A stretch of DNA of 64,000 bases from Hymenobacter sp. IS2118. GTDB lineage: Bacteria > Bacteroidota > Bacteroidia > Cytophagales > Hymenobacteraceae. This document shows, one piece after another, positions 8,022 to 16,714 of the stretch. The position numbers and the translations under genes are program-made. The DNA is taken from the NCBI RefSeq assembly GCF_000715495.1, contig NZ_JNLX01000131.1, positions 62,001-126,000 of the forward strand, in the 5' to 3' direction. The notes beneath the pieces were generated by a model. It saw only the letters and a list, made by a program, of their open reading frames with translations. It ran no database searches and was not told the origin of the DNA. Position 1 is the first letter of the stretch. Each line of letters opens with the position of its first letter.

Positions 8022-9971
8022 GTGAAAAATCTCCTACCCCTGCTTGCCGCGCTGCCCTTGAGCAGCTTTCTGTTGGTTACCCCGGCCGCGCCCGCGCCCA
8101 AGTATGCGGTGGCCGACATTCCGGCCGCGCTGCGCGAGGGAGCGCACGCGGTGTTGCGGGCCGATGACGAGGTGGTAACCGTGAAATCGGCGGGCCGGCT
8201 GGTGCACACCGTGCACCGGGTGGTGACGGTGCTCGACGCGGCCGGCGACGACCTGGGGCGCCATGCCGTGAGCTACGATGCCCTCAATGCCGTGAGCTAC
8301 CTGCGCGGCGCCGTGTACGACGGCGACGGCCGCCTGCTACACCAGCTGCGGGCCGCCGAAATCCACGACCAGGGCATGGGCGACGCGGGCGGCAGCTTCA
8401 TGACCGATGTGCGGGTGCGCTACGCCGACCTGCGCCAGCCTCAGGCACCCTATACCGTGGAATTCGACTACGAAGTGGTGTCCGACAATACCTTGTTTTA
8501 CCCCAAATGGCAGCCCCAGGAAACCGAGGGCCTGGCCGTGCAAAGCGCCACGCTGCGCGTGATTACCCCCGCCGCGCTGCCCCTGCGCTACCAGGAGCGG
8601 CAGCTACCGGCCGGGGGCGCGGTGGCCCGCAGCACGGCCGGCGGCCTGGAAACCTACCAGTGGCAACTAGCCGACCTGCCCGCCGTGGAGGAGGAAGAAG
8701 CCGCCCCGCCCCTGGCCTACGCCACACCGGCCGTGGCCCTGGCCCCCGGCACTTTCGAGGTGCAGGGCCACAAGGGCTCGGCGGCCACCTGGCAAAGCCT
8801 CGGGCAGTGGAACTACGAGCTGAACGCGGGCCGCGACCAGCTGCCGGCCGCCACGCTGGCCAAAGTAACCGCCCTGGTAAAAGACGTGCCCGATGCCCGC
8901 GAGCGCGCCCGGCGCATCTACGAGATGCTTCAGAGCAGTACCCGCTACATCTCGATACAGCTGGGCCTGGGCGGCTGGCAAACCTTTCCGGCCAGCTCGG
9001 TGGCCGGCAATGGCTACGGCGACTGCAAGGCCCTGAGCAACTACACCAAGGCCCTGCTGACGGCGGCCGACGTGCCCTCCTACGTGGCCCTGGTGGGGTC
9101 GGGCAACGACAGGCCCGACCTGCGCGCCGACTTCCCCAGCTCGCAGTTCGACCACGTTATTTTGTGCGTGCCCCCGGCCAAAGGCAGCCGCGCCGATACC
9201 CTGTGGCTGGAATGCACCAGCCAGACCGACCGGTTCGGCTACATGGGTAGCTTCACCGGCAACCGCCACGCCCTGCTGCTCACTCCGGAGGGCGGCAAGC
9301 TGGTGGCCACGCCCCGCTACGGGGCAACTGAAAACCGGCAGGTGCGCCGCATCGACTTGTTCTTGGACGCCGTGGGCAGCGCCACGGCCACGGCCCGTAC
9401 CCTGCGCACCGGCCAGGACCAGGACTTTTACGCCCAGCTCCTGCACGGACTTGGCCCCACCGAGCAAAAAAAGTACGTGACCGACCAGCTCCGGCTGCCC
9501 ACCTTCACGCTCACTAAATTCAACTTGGCGGCCACGCCGGCCAGCCCCGTGCCGGGCGTGGTGGAAACCCTGGGGCTGTCGCTGCCGGGCTTTGCCATGC
9601 CCAGCGGCAAGCGCGTGTTCGTGACGGCCAACCTGCTGAGCCGCCTGCCCGCCCTGCCCGCACAAATAGGCGAGCGCAAAGCCCCGGTGTGGCTATCCGA
9701 TGCTTGCCTGCACGCCGACACCGTGCGCCTGCACCTGCCCGCTGGCTTCCGGGCTGAAACTCTGCCCGCCGCCGTGCAGCTCAGCACCGCCTACGGCACC
9801 TACGCCAGCCACTACCTCGCCCTGCCCGATGGCACGGTCCAATACATTCGCCGCCTCGAACTCAAGCGCGGAAAGCTACCCAGCACCGCCTACGCGGGCT
9901 ACCTGGACTTCCGCCGCAAAATCAGCATCGCCGACAAAGCCCAGGTAGTGCTGCTGAAACTGGAAAGCTGA
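8022..9971 (+). CDS. Secreted DUF3857/transglutaminase-like protein with intact catalytic residues (copy 3)
   Basis: 649 residues beginning at GTG 8022, which opens directly on a signal peptide (MKNLLPLLAALPLSSFLLV). DUF3857 occupies about residues 40-220 and a transglutaminase-like domain about 270-410. Unlike the two upstream paralogues it retains the active-site Cys (Cys335 in GNGYGDCKALSNY) and the His (His378 in SSQFDHVIL); the third member is probably in the LECTSQTD segment. It may therefore be a periplasmic peptidase or cross-linking enzyme, or a peptide-binding relative. A C-terminal beta domain follows. Sequence divergence from copies 1 and 2 is large, so it is an older relative rather than a recent duplicate. 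Confidence 0.85.
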   Translation: MKNLLPLLAALPLSSFLLVTPAAPAPKYAVADIPAALREGAHAVLRADDEVVTVKSAGRLVHTVHRVVTVLDAAGDDLGRHAVSYDALNAVSYLRGAVYDGDGRLLHQLRAAEIHDQGMGDAGGSFMTDVRVRYADLRQPQAPYTVEFDYEVVSDNTLFYPKWQPQETEGLAVQSATLRVITPAALPLRYQERQLPAGGAVARSTAGGLETYQWQLADLPAVEEEEAAPPLAYATPAVALAPGTFEVQGHKGSAATWQSLGQWNYELNAGRDQLPAATLAKVTALVKDVPDARERARRIYEMLQSSTRYISIQLGLGGWQTFPASSVAGNGYGDCKALSNYTKALLTAADVPSYVALVGSGNDRPDLRADFPSSQFDHVILCVPPAKGSRADTLWLECTSQTDRFGYMGSFTGNRHALLLTPEGGKLVATPRYGATENRQVRRIDLFLDAVGSATATARTLRTGQDQDFYAQLLHGLGPTEQKKYVTDQLRLPTFTLTKFNLAATPASPVPGVVETLGLSLPGFAMPSGKRVFVTANLLSRLPALPAQIGERKAPVWLSDACLHADTVRLHLPAGFRAETLPAAVQLSTAYGTYASHYLALPDGTVQYIRRLELKRGKLPSTAYAGYLDFRRKISIADKAQVVLLKLES

Positions 9972-10139
9972 GTCAGCCACAGTTTGCTGAAATGGGTAAG
10001 GTTGGCGGCCGGGCGGCGAAACTGCTGTTGCTTAAAACCCTGACAAATCTTGCGTGCAAGCTTCATGGCAGCCCTTGCAAAAGACTTGGCCACGGCCCGC
10101 CTCCCGGACCTCGATGAAAAAGCGGCACGGCGCCGCAAC

Positions 10140-10174
10140 AAAACGCCCCCGGCCAGCGCGGCCGGGGGCGTTTT
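10140..10174. terminator. Bidirectional intrinsic terminator
   Basis: A 15-base perfect stem (AAAACGCCCCCGGCC, loop AGCGC) has T-runs on both strands. It separates the convergent DUF3857 copy 3 and the repeat-rich gene. Confidence 0.9.
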
Positions 10175-10212
10175 ACCGTGGTGTCCGACCGATTATGGGA
10201 TGAAGGCGCGGC

Positions 10213-12402
10213 CTACTGAATCACGGTCAGGTAATAGTTACCGGCTGCCACGTTGATACTACTGCCAGTGCTGTTGGAGAACTTGACTGTCACGGTACCG
10301 GGGCTGCTCACGCGGGCGTAGCTGATGTTGGCGCCGTTCACCAGGTCGTTGGCGGGCGAGATGGCGACCGTGGCGCCAATCACGGCATTGGGTACGGCAA
10401 AAGTGACGGTAACGGCGCTGTTGGTACCGATGGGACCGATGGCCGTCTTGAATACGGTGGCCTTAATTACGCTGGCCAGTACCGTGCCATTGGTGCCTAG
10501 TTTAAAGTCCCCGTCCACATCGAGCCGGGCGCTGGGGCTGGGGGTGCCAATGCCCACGTTGCCATCGCCGCCAATGCGCAACAGCTCCACGGAAGTCCCG
10601 CTGTCATTGCCCCGATAAAAAATATGGTTGTAGCTGGCGCTGGCCACCTGGTAGCGCAGGGTGTTAGGGTCACTGCCAAAGCCCAGAAACTGGTGGTCGT
10701 TGTTATTGGCTTCAAACAGCACCAACTTGCGGTTGGCGTCGGTGTTGGCCAATTGCAGCGGGGCGTGGGGGGCGGTGGTGCCGATGCCCACGCTGCCCCC
10801 CACGAAACCGTTGCCGCTGATGTTGAAGTTGGACGCAGCCTGAAGGGTAGTCTGGTTCTGAATAAAGCTGGCGCTGCCGGTGCTGCTGCTCAGGTTGCCC
10901 AGGGCATCGGTTTGCACTACGCCGGCCGTGGTGAGGCCCCGCAGGCGGGTGCTGCCGTTCACGTCGAGCAGCGCGGTGGGGCTGGTGTTGAGGCCAAAAA
11001 AACCGTTATCAATAAAGCGGGCCCACTCCGTAACCGCGTCGCCCGTGGTCACCCGGCCGAAACGAATGCCGGCATCGCTGCCACCAGTACCCTTCTGGTT
11101 GAGCAGCCAGCTGGAGCCGTCGCCGCCCAGGCGGTTCCATTGCAGGTAAGCGCCCTGGCTGCCAACGGCCGTGGTGCCGACGGCTTGCAGCGATTTGGCC
11201 ACGGCGCTGCCGCCAATGGTCCCGTCGCCGCTGATGTTGAAGTTGGACATGGCCTGTTGGGTGGTGCCGTTCTGGATAAAGTCGGTGCCGAAGGCCGTGG
11301 TGGCGGTGCTGCTGCTCAGGTTGCCCAGGGCATCGGTGGTCACTACGCCGGCCGTGGTCAGGCCCCGCAGGCGGGTGCTGCCGGCCACGTCGAGCCGGGC
11401 GCTGGGGCTGGTGATGCCAACGCCCACGTTGCCCCCCACGAGGCCGTTGCCGCTGATATTGAAGTTAGACGAAGCCTGCAGGGTGGTACCGTTCTGAATG
11501 AAGTTGGTGCCGAGACTGGTGGCGAGGGCGGCGAAGGTGGTGGTGCCCAGAACCCCGGCGGCGGAGTTGGTCACGATGCCGTCCGTGTTCAGGCCCGGTA
11601 GCGCCACGGTGCCGTTGTCGCGCCCGATGCTAACGATGCCAGCATTATTACCGGTGCCGATGTTGGTAACGGCAGTGGTAGTGTTGTTGGTGTTGATGCT
11701 GGTGGTTCCGTTAATGGTAGTTGTACCTGTGATTCCGGTGGTGCCCCTCACCGTATTGGTGCCGTTGGTGCGCCCGATGCTCACGTTGCCCGTGCCGCTG
11801 CCAGTACCGATGCTCACGGTGCCCGCGCCGCCGCCAGTACCGATGTTGGTGACCGCGCCCCCGCTGGTACCAATGTTGGTAACCGCGCCACCGGTGGTAC
11901 CGATGTTGGTAACCGCGCCACCGGTGGTACCGATGTTAGTAAGCGCGCCCCCGCTGGTGTTGATGTTGGTGGCTCCGACGATGGTGGTGGAACCTAGCGT
12001 GGCGCTACCAGCCGTGAGCAGGCCGCCCACCGTGCCGGCCCCGCTGATGTTATAGCCCGCGGTCTGGGCACTGGTGGTCTGGTTCTGGATGAAGTTGTCG
12101 CTGCTGGCACTGGCCGTGGTGAGCTGCTGCCAGGCCGCCCCGTCGTAGTAGTAATAGCCGGGCGTGCTGTTGGTCTGAAAGATGATGAGGCCAGTGGCCG
12201 GGCTGGCAATGAGCCCACGCTCGCCCACCGTCAGGCGGGGCAGCAGGATTCCCTTGGTGCTGCTTACGATGTCAAGCGCCGCCGAGGCATTGGGGGCGGT
12301 AGTGCCGATGCCTACGCCGTTCTGGGCGCGGGCCGTCAGGCCGCCAACAGTAAGAAAAGCGAGCAGCAAGAGCCCGCGCCGGGGAATAAAAAATTGCTTC
12401 AT
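10213..12402 (-). CDS. Large secreted repeat-rich protein (tail-fibre/surface-fibre-like)
   Basis: 729 residues. ATG 12402 opens on a signal peptide (MKQFFIPRRGLLLLAFLTVG) cut near ARAQ. The mature start NGVGIGTTAPNASAALDI and later copies such as VGIGTTAPHAPLQL are the phrase found in many Bacteroidota surface proteins and phage tail fibres. Residues about 150-290 are a chain of Gly/Thr/Asn repeats (TNIGTTGGAV, VSIGTGSG and the like) predicted to form a beta-helix. Four modules built on FIQN-TT-Q-A-SNFNISG follow, two with an identical STRLRGLTTAGVV block. The C-terminus (about 670-729) is a separate beta-sandwich-like domain. No T9SS tail is seen. It sits in a secreted-protein block, not a phage locus. 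Function unknown, perhaps adhesion. Confidence 0.75.
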   Translation of the reverse strand: MKQFFIPRRGLLLLAFLTVGGLTARAQNGVGIGTTAPNASAALDIVSSTKGILLPRLTVGERGLIASPATGLIIFQTNSTPGYYYYDGAAWQQLTTASASSDNFIQNQTTSAQTAGYNISGAGTVGGLLTAGSATLGSTTIVGATNINTSGGALTNIGTTGGAVTNIGTTGGAVTNIGTSGGAVTNIGTGGGAGTVSIGTGSGTGNVSIGRTNGTNTVRGTTGITGTTTINGTTSINTNNTTTAVTNIGTGNNAGIVSIGRDNGTVALPGLNTDGIVTNSAAGVLGTTTFAALATSLGTNFIQNGTTLQASSNFNISGNGLVGGNVGVGITSPSARLDVAGSTRLRGLTTAGVVTTDALGNLSSSTATTAFGTDFIQNGTTQQAMSNFNISGDGTIGGSAVAKSLQAVGTTAVGSQGAYLQWNRLGGDGSSWLLNQKGTGGSDAGIRFGRVTTGDAVTEWARFIDNGFFGLNTSPTALLDVNGSTRLRGLTTAGVVQTDALGNLSSSTGSASFIQNQTTLQAASNFNISGNGFVGGSVGIGTTAPHAPLQLANTDANRKLVLFEANNNDHQFLGFGSDPNTLRYQVASASYNHIFYRGNDSGTSVELLRIGGDGNVGIGTPSPSARLDVDGDFKLGTNGTVLASVIKATVFKTAIGPIGTNSAVTVTFAVPNAVIGATVAISPANDLVNGANISYARVSSPGTVTVKFSNSTGSSINVAAGNYYLTVIQ
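11881..11940. repeat. 30-bp tandem repeat inside the fibre-like gene
   Basis: Two almost identical 30-base units (11881-11910 and 11911-11940) encode the TNIGTTGGAV decapeptide repeat. More diverged units continue on both sides (about 11820-11960). Confidence 0.85.
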
Positions 12403-12567
12403 CTTGAAGGGAATGAATAAGGTGAAAATGTTGGGGCAGGCGCTTACTGATATCGGGCAGGACTTCTTGGTTGTTTGAGTTTTCGGGGGGTTATGGGTGG
12501 TTGGCTTTAAGGCTTTCTGATGTATCAGGCCCAAAAAAGCAGAACTGAAGAGTGCAGTGGCCGGCGC

Positions 12568-14082
12568 CTACTCCACCACGCAACGGGTGGTGAAGCGGCC
12601 AGCAGGGCCGGCGTAGCGCAGGAAATAGGCCCCGGTAGCCAGTCCGGCCATTGGCACCTCACCCTGGGCGCGACCATCAAGGGCTATGGTGCCCATTAGC
12701 TGCCCGACAACGCTCAGTATTTCCAGCGTTCCCGCCTCAGCCGGGCCGGTGTAGAGGTAGCGGACTGCCTGCCCGCTGGCCACGCGGGTGGGGTAGACCA
12801 CAAAGCCAGCGGCCAGGGGCGCGAGGCCCACCGAGCGCACGGGCGAGTAGCTCACCTCCCCGCTCACGTCGGTCTGGCGCAGGCGGTAGTAGAGCAGGGT
12901 GGCCCCGGCCGGCAGCCGGTCGTCGAGCAGGGCGTAATCGTGGCGGGCGGTGCTGTTGCCGGCCCCGGCCACGCTGCCGATGGCGGCGAAGTTGCGGGCA
13001 TCGCGGCTGCGCTCCACCGTGAAGCCGGCGTTATTCAGCTCCGTGGCGGTGGCCCAGCTCAGGCGCACGGCGGCCAGCCCCTCGGCACGGGCCGTGAAAT
13101 CGAGCAGGGTTACGGGCAGCGGGCTGGCCGCGTTGCTGACGGTGAAGCGATTCAGGGTGCCGAAGCTGGCCGTAATGCTGCGGCCGCTGGCATCGGTTTC
13201 GGGGCCGTGCAGGGCCCAGGGCTGTCCGTTGGCGGTTTGCCCGTAGATGCGGGCCTGGGTGAAGCCGCTCATCCCATTGTCATCGTCGGCCAGCCAGCTC
13301 AGGGTGAGCTGCACGGGGGCGTTGGCGGCGGGCTGGGTGGTCGGAACCACGGTCCAGATGCGGTCGATGCCCTTGTAGATATTACTGGCCAGGTTTACGC
13401 CCCGGCTCACGTTGTCGGTGAGCAGGCCGGCGGTGCGGGTAATGGCCACGGTGCCCAGGGCGGAGCCGGGGCTGAGGCTGGCCCCGTGGCCGAAGTCAAC
13501 CAGCCCGCTATTGACGGCGTTACGGGTGATTTCGAGGCTTCCGAGCACGTAGCGGCCCGTGGCCTCCCCGGCGAGGGTAGCGCCGTGGGGCAGGCGCAGG
13601 GTGCTGATGGTGGACCCGTTCTTGGTATTGAGCAGGCCGTTGGTCAGGGTCAGGTTGCTGGTCAGGGTCAGGTCGCCGGCCAGGTGCAGGGTGTTGGCGC
13701 CGGCCGTGGTTTTATTAAGGAGCACCTGATAAAGGGAAGCACCGCCGGAGGTCAGGAGCTGGTCGGCGGTACCGGTGAAGCTGACGGGGCTGGTACCGGG
13801 GGAGAGCGTACCGGCATTGGTGAAGTCGCCGCGCACTTCAACGGTGCCGGTGCTTAAGTTAAGTGTACCGCCGGCTTGGTTGGTCAGGGCGCCATCGACG
13901 CGCAGGGTCCCGGTATTGGTGAGGGAGCTGCCCGCTTGGTTTATGAAGCCGCCGGCACCCACGAAAAGGGTAGCACCAGCCTCGACGGTGATGGCGGCCC
14001 CGGCATTAGTCAGGTCCTGGGCAGCGGCGGAACCGCTCAGCAGCAGGCCCGCGCCGAAAAAGAGGGGAAACAGGTGTTTCAT
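12568..14082 (-). CDS. T9SS type A sorting domain cell-surface protein
   Basis: 504 residues with signal peptide MKHLFPLFFGAGLLLSGSA cut near AAAQ. Residues about 25-150 are short Gly/Asn/Thr-rich strands (LTNTGTLRVDGALTNQAGG), like autotransporter-type beta-helices. Residues about 300-400 look like a fibronectin-type module (VRLSWATATELNNAGFTVER). The last 80 residues begin VYPTRVASGQ and end in GAYFLRYAGPAGRFTTRCVVE, the layout of a type A T9SS C-terminal sorting domain, so the protein is probably exported and anchored at the surface. It follows the fibre-like gene in the same orientation with a 165-base gap. The ligand or role is not evident. Confidence 0.85.
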   Translation of the reverse strand: MKHLFPLFFGAGLLLSGSAAAQDLTNAGAAITVEAGATLFVGAGGFINQAGSSLTNTGTLRVDGALTNQAGGTLNLSTGTVEVRGDFTNAGTLSPGTSPVSFTGTADQLLTSGGASLYQVLLNKTTAGANTLHLAGDLTLTSNLTLTNGLLNTKNGSTISTLRLPHGATLAGEATGRYVLGSLEITRNAVNSGLVDFGHGASLSPGSALGTVAITRTAGLLTDNVSRGVNLASNIYKGIDRIWTVVPTTQPAANAPVQLTLSWLADDDNGMSGFTQARIYGQTANGQPWALHGPETDASGRSITASFGTLNRFTVSNAASPLPVTLLDFTARAEGLAAVRLSWATATELNNAGFTVERSRDARNFAAIGSVAGAGNSTARHDYALLDDRLPAGATLLYYRLRQTDVSGEVSYSPVRSVGLAPLAAGFVVYPTRVASGQAVRYLYTGPAEAGTLEILSVVGQLMGTIALDGRAQGEVPMAGLATGAYFLRYAGPAGRFTTRCVVE

Positions 14083-14473
14083 ACAAACATTGATTAGGGT
14101 GCGAAAAGCACTGATGAAACTTGTGCAAAACCAAGACTCAACAAATGTTTTACATAGAAACCGGAGTAAGTGAGTTCATCAACTACCATCGCAAAAAAGC
14201 CACTCAGGGCAATTAGTGCGCGTGATGAATGGCCTGACCGACAGCGCTGGCAAGTGACCGCAATGATACCCGAGCCAGACAATGGCATGTAGTATTTTTC
14301 ATAGAAAAAATACTACATGAAAAAGCTTTCCTGACCCTCTCTTTTGGTTTCGAAAGAAAATATAACAGGATGAAATTACTATAGAATTTCAATTAAACAC
14401 CATAGCGTTTAATAATTTTTTATTATCCCCCGTTAAACTATGGCTAATCCGCGTTGAGGCCTTGAAACGTGCC
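14083..14473. other. AT-rich intergenic region
   Basis: 391 bases between the T9SS protein start and the end of the HhH gene. It is markedly more AT-rich than the surroundings. I see one strong hairpin (14287-14318) and no convincing gene; the short reverse frame 14094-14288 has no recognisable features. Confidence 0.5.
14287..14318. terminator. AT-rich perfect hairpin, possible terminator of the HhH operon
   Basis: ATGTAGTATTTTT and its complement form a near-perfect stem around a 5-base loop. It lies about 160 bases past the HhH gene stop on the reverse strand. The stem contains the T-run, so terminator function is uncertain. Confidence 0.4.
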
Positions 14474-16672
14474 CTAAAACTTCACCCGCATCTGGGCTTT
14501 CACCTCGCCGCGCAGCGGGCCCTGAATGGTTTCCAGGCCTGAGCCGACGGTGGTTTGGTAGCGGTAGCGCGTCTCGGCGTAGCGGAGCCAGAGGGTAATG
14601 GCGCGATTCACGCGGACTTCGGCGATGCCGTAGACGCGCGTGCCCTGGCCGTAGAGGGCCGGAATGGATACCGCCAGCAGCACGTCCTGCTCATACACGT
14701 ACTGGCGGGTGTCATAGTCGTCGGAATCGAATAGGGAGTAGCGGGCCGTGAGCCTGAGCACGGAGTTGGGGCGGTAGCTCAGGTCCTGGGCCAGCACGTA
14801 GCCCCGGCGCCAGGCCCGGCCGTCGTCGTCGCGCAGGCGCGAGGCTTGCACGCGGGTGCGCAGCTCCAGGTTGGGGGCCGGCGCGGTATTGTAGTACAGC
14901 AGCACGCTTTGGCGCAGCTGCTCGCCGGGCAGCGGCACCGGGCGGGTGGCACCGTCGGCGGGCAGGTCGCGGGGTTTCAGGCGCTGGCGCAGCTGCACAT
15001 AAAGCAGGTTGGTTTTGCTGGGCGTGAAGGCCAGGCGCAACAGGGCGTCGTGGCCGTCGGTGGGGGCGCTGGCCCGGTAGCGCAGCCACGGAAAGCTAAA
15101 CTGGTCGTAGTAGGCCGACACTTCCCAGCGGGCCACGGGACGCACTTTCAGGCCCAGGTACACCCCGGTTTCGTTGATGTTGCGGGTGTTTTCGCCAAAG
15201 GCGTTGCCGTAGATGGTGTGGAAATTCCGGTCGTAGTGCCGCACCAGCACGGCCGCGTCCACCGTGGGGCCAAGGCTGGCTAGCAGGCCGTTCACGGTGC
15301 CCAGCCCCCCGCTGCTGCTGCGGGCCGACTCGCCAAACAGCAGCAGGTTGCGCCACACGTAGCTGTAGTTCACCGACAGCGCCAGGTTTTGCTTGCCGCT
15401 CAACTCGAACCGGTTGTAGGGCTCGGCCCGCCGGAGCAGCGCCGTGCCGTAGTGCGTGAACACGCCGGTGGCCGCCACGGCCAGGTTGCCACTGCGGCTG
15501 GTGTAGCCCAGGTTGCCGCCGCCCACGGTTTCGGCCAATTGGTGGCGGTTGGCCAGCTCCGAGGCCGTGCGGTGAAACCCGGTCAGGAGCAGGCCCGACG
15601 TAAACTCGTCGAACTGCGCCAGCGAATCCTGGGCTTGCTGTAGGTTGGCATCCACGTTTTTGTGCGACACGAAGCCGGTGGCCTGCACGGTGGGCGCCAC
15701 CTGCACCGTGGCCGCCCCCCCCCGAAAAAACGAGTTTTCGAGCAGCGATGAATACGCCCGCACGCCCACCGACGAGCGGCGCAGCGTGGTAATCGTTTCG
15801 GCCCCCTTGCCCACGCCCAGGCCCGACGAGAGCAGCAGCCCCTGCCCGAATTGCAGCTGATAGTCGCCCAAAGCCAGCGTTTTCAGCCGGCCCCGCTCCT
15901 GCACCAGGAAGTGCGCCGACACGTAATCGGCGCCGAACTGACCATTTTTGGGGTTCCAGGTGAGCTGTTCGCCGGCATCTTTTTCCAGTGAAAAGCCCAG
16001 GCTGAAATCCTTGGTGTGGCTCACCCGGTAGCGTATCAGCATCTTATCGGGCGAGCCGAGGTAGCGCGTGGTGGGCCGGCCCTGAAAGAGCGTGGGCGGC
16101 GTGTAGCCCTGGCGCTGCTGCAGCACCCGCTCGTAGCGCAGGTACAGAGCGTTGTTTTCTTCGCGGGCAATGCGCTGCCACAACGAGCCACGGGCCGCGT
16201 TCTGGCTGCCACTCAGCACGCTCATAAACGGCAAAATGCGGTTTATCGTCCGCAAGTCGTAGCCCTCGATGCTTTGCAGCTCATACACGCTCAGCAGGTC
16301 GCCATTGGCCTCGCGGTGCCGGAGCAGGGTCGTTATCTGGTTTTCAGTCAGCAGCAGCAGCGACCGCAGCTCCTCACGAGTAGCAGTGTTGAGGTTGATG
16401 GGCGTCTGATAATATTGAAGCAGCGTTTCGTATAGGTCCTCGTACGGCACCTGGTCCGATTGTATTTCCGCGAACAGCTCCTGCGTGAGCCGGTCCAAAT
16501 CGGGCGCCCGCCGGATATAATCCTGAGCTTGGGTATAATTAGTAATCAGTAATTGAGAATTAATAATTACCAGAAGAAATAAAATGCGCTTATAATTGCA
16601 AATCAGCAGATTATAAACCTGATGAATTAAATTATTAATCAGCAAAAAACTGAGCGTAACGAGTTTTTTCAT
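14474..16672 (-). CDS. Secreted helix-hairpin-helix protein with probable C-terminal outer-membrane beta-barrel
   Basis: 732 residues. An unusual AT-rich N-terminus ends in a signal-like stretch cut near NYTQAQ (residue 50). About residues 90-152 contain two helix-hairpin-helix units (PINLNTATREELRSLLLL, then LSVYELQSIEGYDLRTINRI), the ComEA-type DNA-binding fold. From about 180 to the end the protein is rich in alternating strands and aromatic-bounded turns, ending in VKAQMRVKF with terminal Phe, as in outer-membrane barrels. Proteins of this layout are annotated only as helix-hairpin-helix domain proteins in Bacteroidota. The gene follows the PorV-like gene by 33 bases, suggesting an operon. 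A role in DNA handling at the outer membrane is inference. Confidence 0.8.
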   Translation of the reverse strand: MKKLVTLSFLLINNLIHQVYNLLICNYKRILFLLVIINSQLLITNYTQAQDYIRRAPDLDRLTQELFAEIQSDQVPYEDLYETLLQYYQTPINLNTATREELRSLLLLTENQITTLLRHREANGDLLSVYELQSIEGYDLRTINRILPFMSVLSGSQNAARGSLWQRIAREENNALYLRYERVLQQRQGYTPPTLFQGRPTTRYLGSPDKMLIRYRVSHTKDFSLGFSLEKDAGEQLTWNPKNGQFGADYVSAHFLVQERGRLKTLALGDYQLQFGQGLLLSSGLGVGKGAETITTLRRSSVGVRAYSSLLENSFFRGGAATVQVAPTVQATGFVSHKNVDANLQQAQDSLAQFDEFTSGLLLTGFHRTASELANRHQLAETVGGGNLGYTSRSGNLAVAATGVFTHYGTALLRRAEPYNRFELSGKQNLALSVNYSYVWRNLLLFGESARSSSGGLGTVNGLLASLGPTVDAAVLVRHYDRNFHTIYGNAFGENTRNINETGVYLGLKVRPVARWEVSAYYDQFSFPWLRYRASAPTDGHDALLRLAFTPSKTNLLYVQLRQRLKPRDLPADGATRPVPLPGEQLRQSVLLYYNTAPAPNLELRTRVQASRLRDDDGRAWRRGYVLAQDLSYRPNSVLRLTARYSLFDSDDYDTRQYVYEQDVLLAVSIPALYGQGTRVYGIAEVRVNRAITLWLRYAETRYRYQTTVGSGLETIQGPLRGEVKAQMRVKF

Positions 16673-16714
16673 TCTTAATTACTAATTGTTAATTACTAAT
16701 TAAAATTAATTTCC
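16536..16714. repeat. AT-rich repeat (AATTAGTAATTA / TAATTCTCAATT type)
   Basis: Copies of AATTAGTAATTAACAATTAG-like sequence fill the gap between the PorV-like and HhH genes and continue into the HhH signal-peptide codons. The core TAATTCTCAATT also occurs in the inverted repeat at 47101-47197. Confidence 0.6.

Noticed and set aside
10624..12055. Long frames opposite the fibre-like gene with regular Val/Pro/Met repeats
   Set aside because: The regularity is that of the fibre gene's repeats read backwards.
10213..12402. Possible prophage tail fibre
   Set aside because: It has a signal peptide, no phage genes nearby and surface-protein neighbours.
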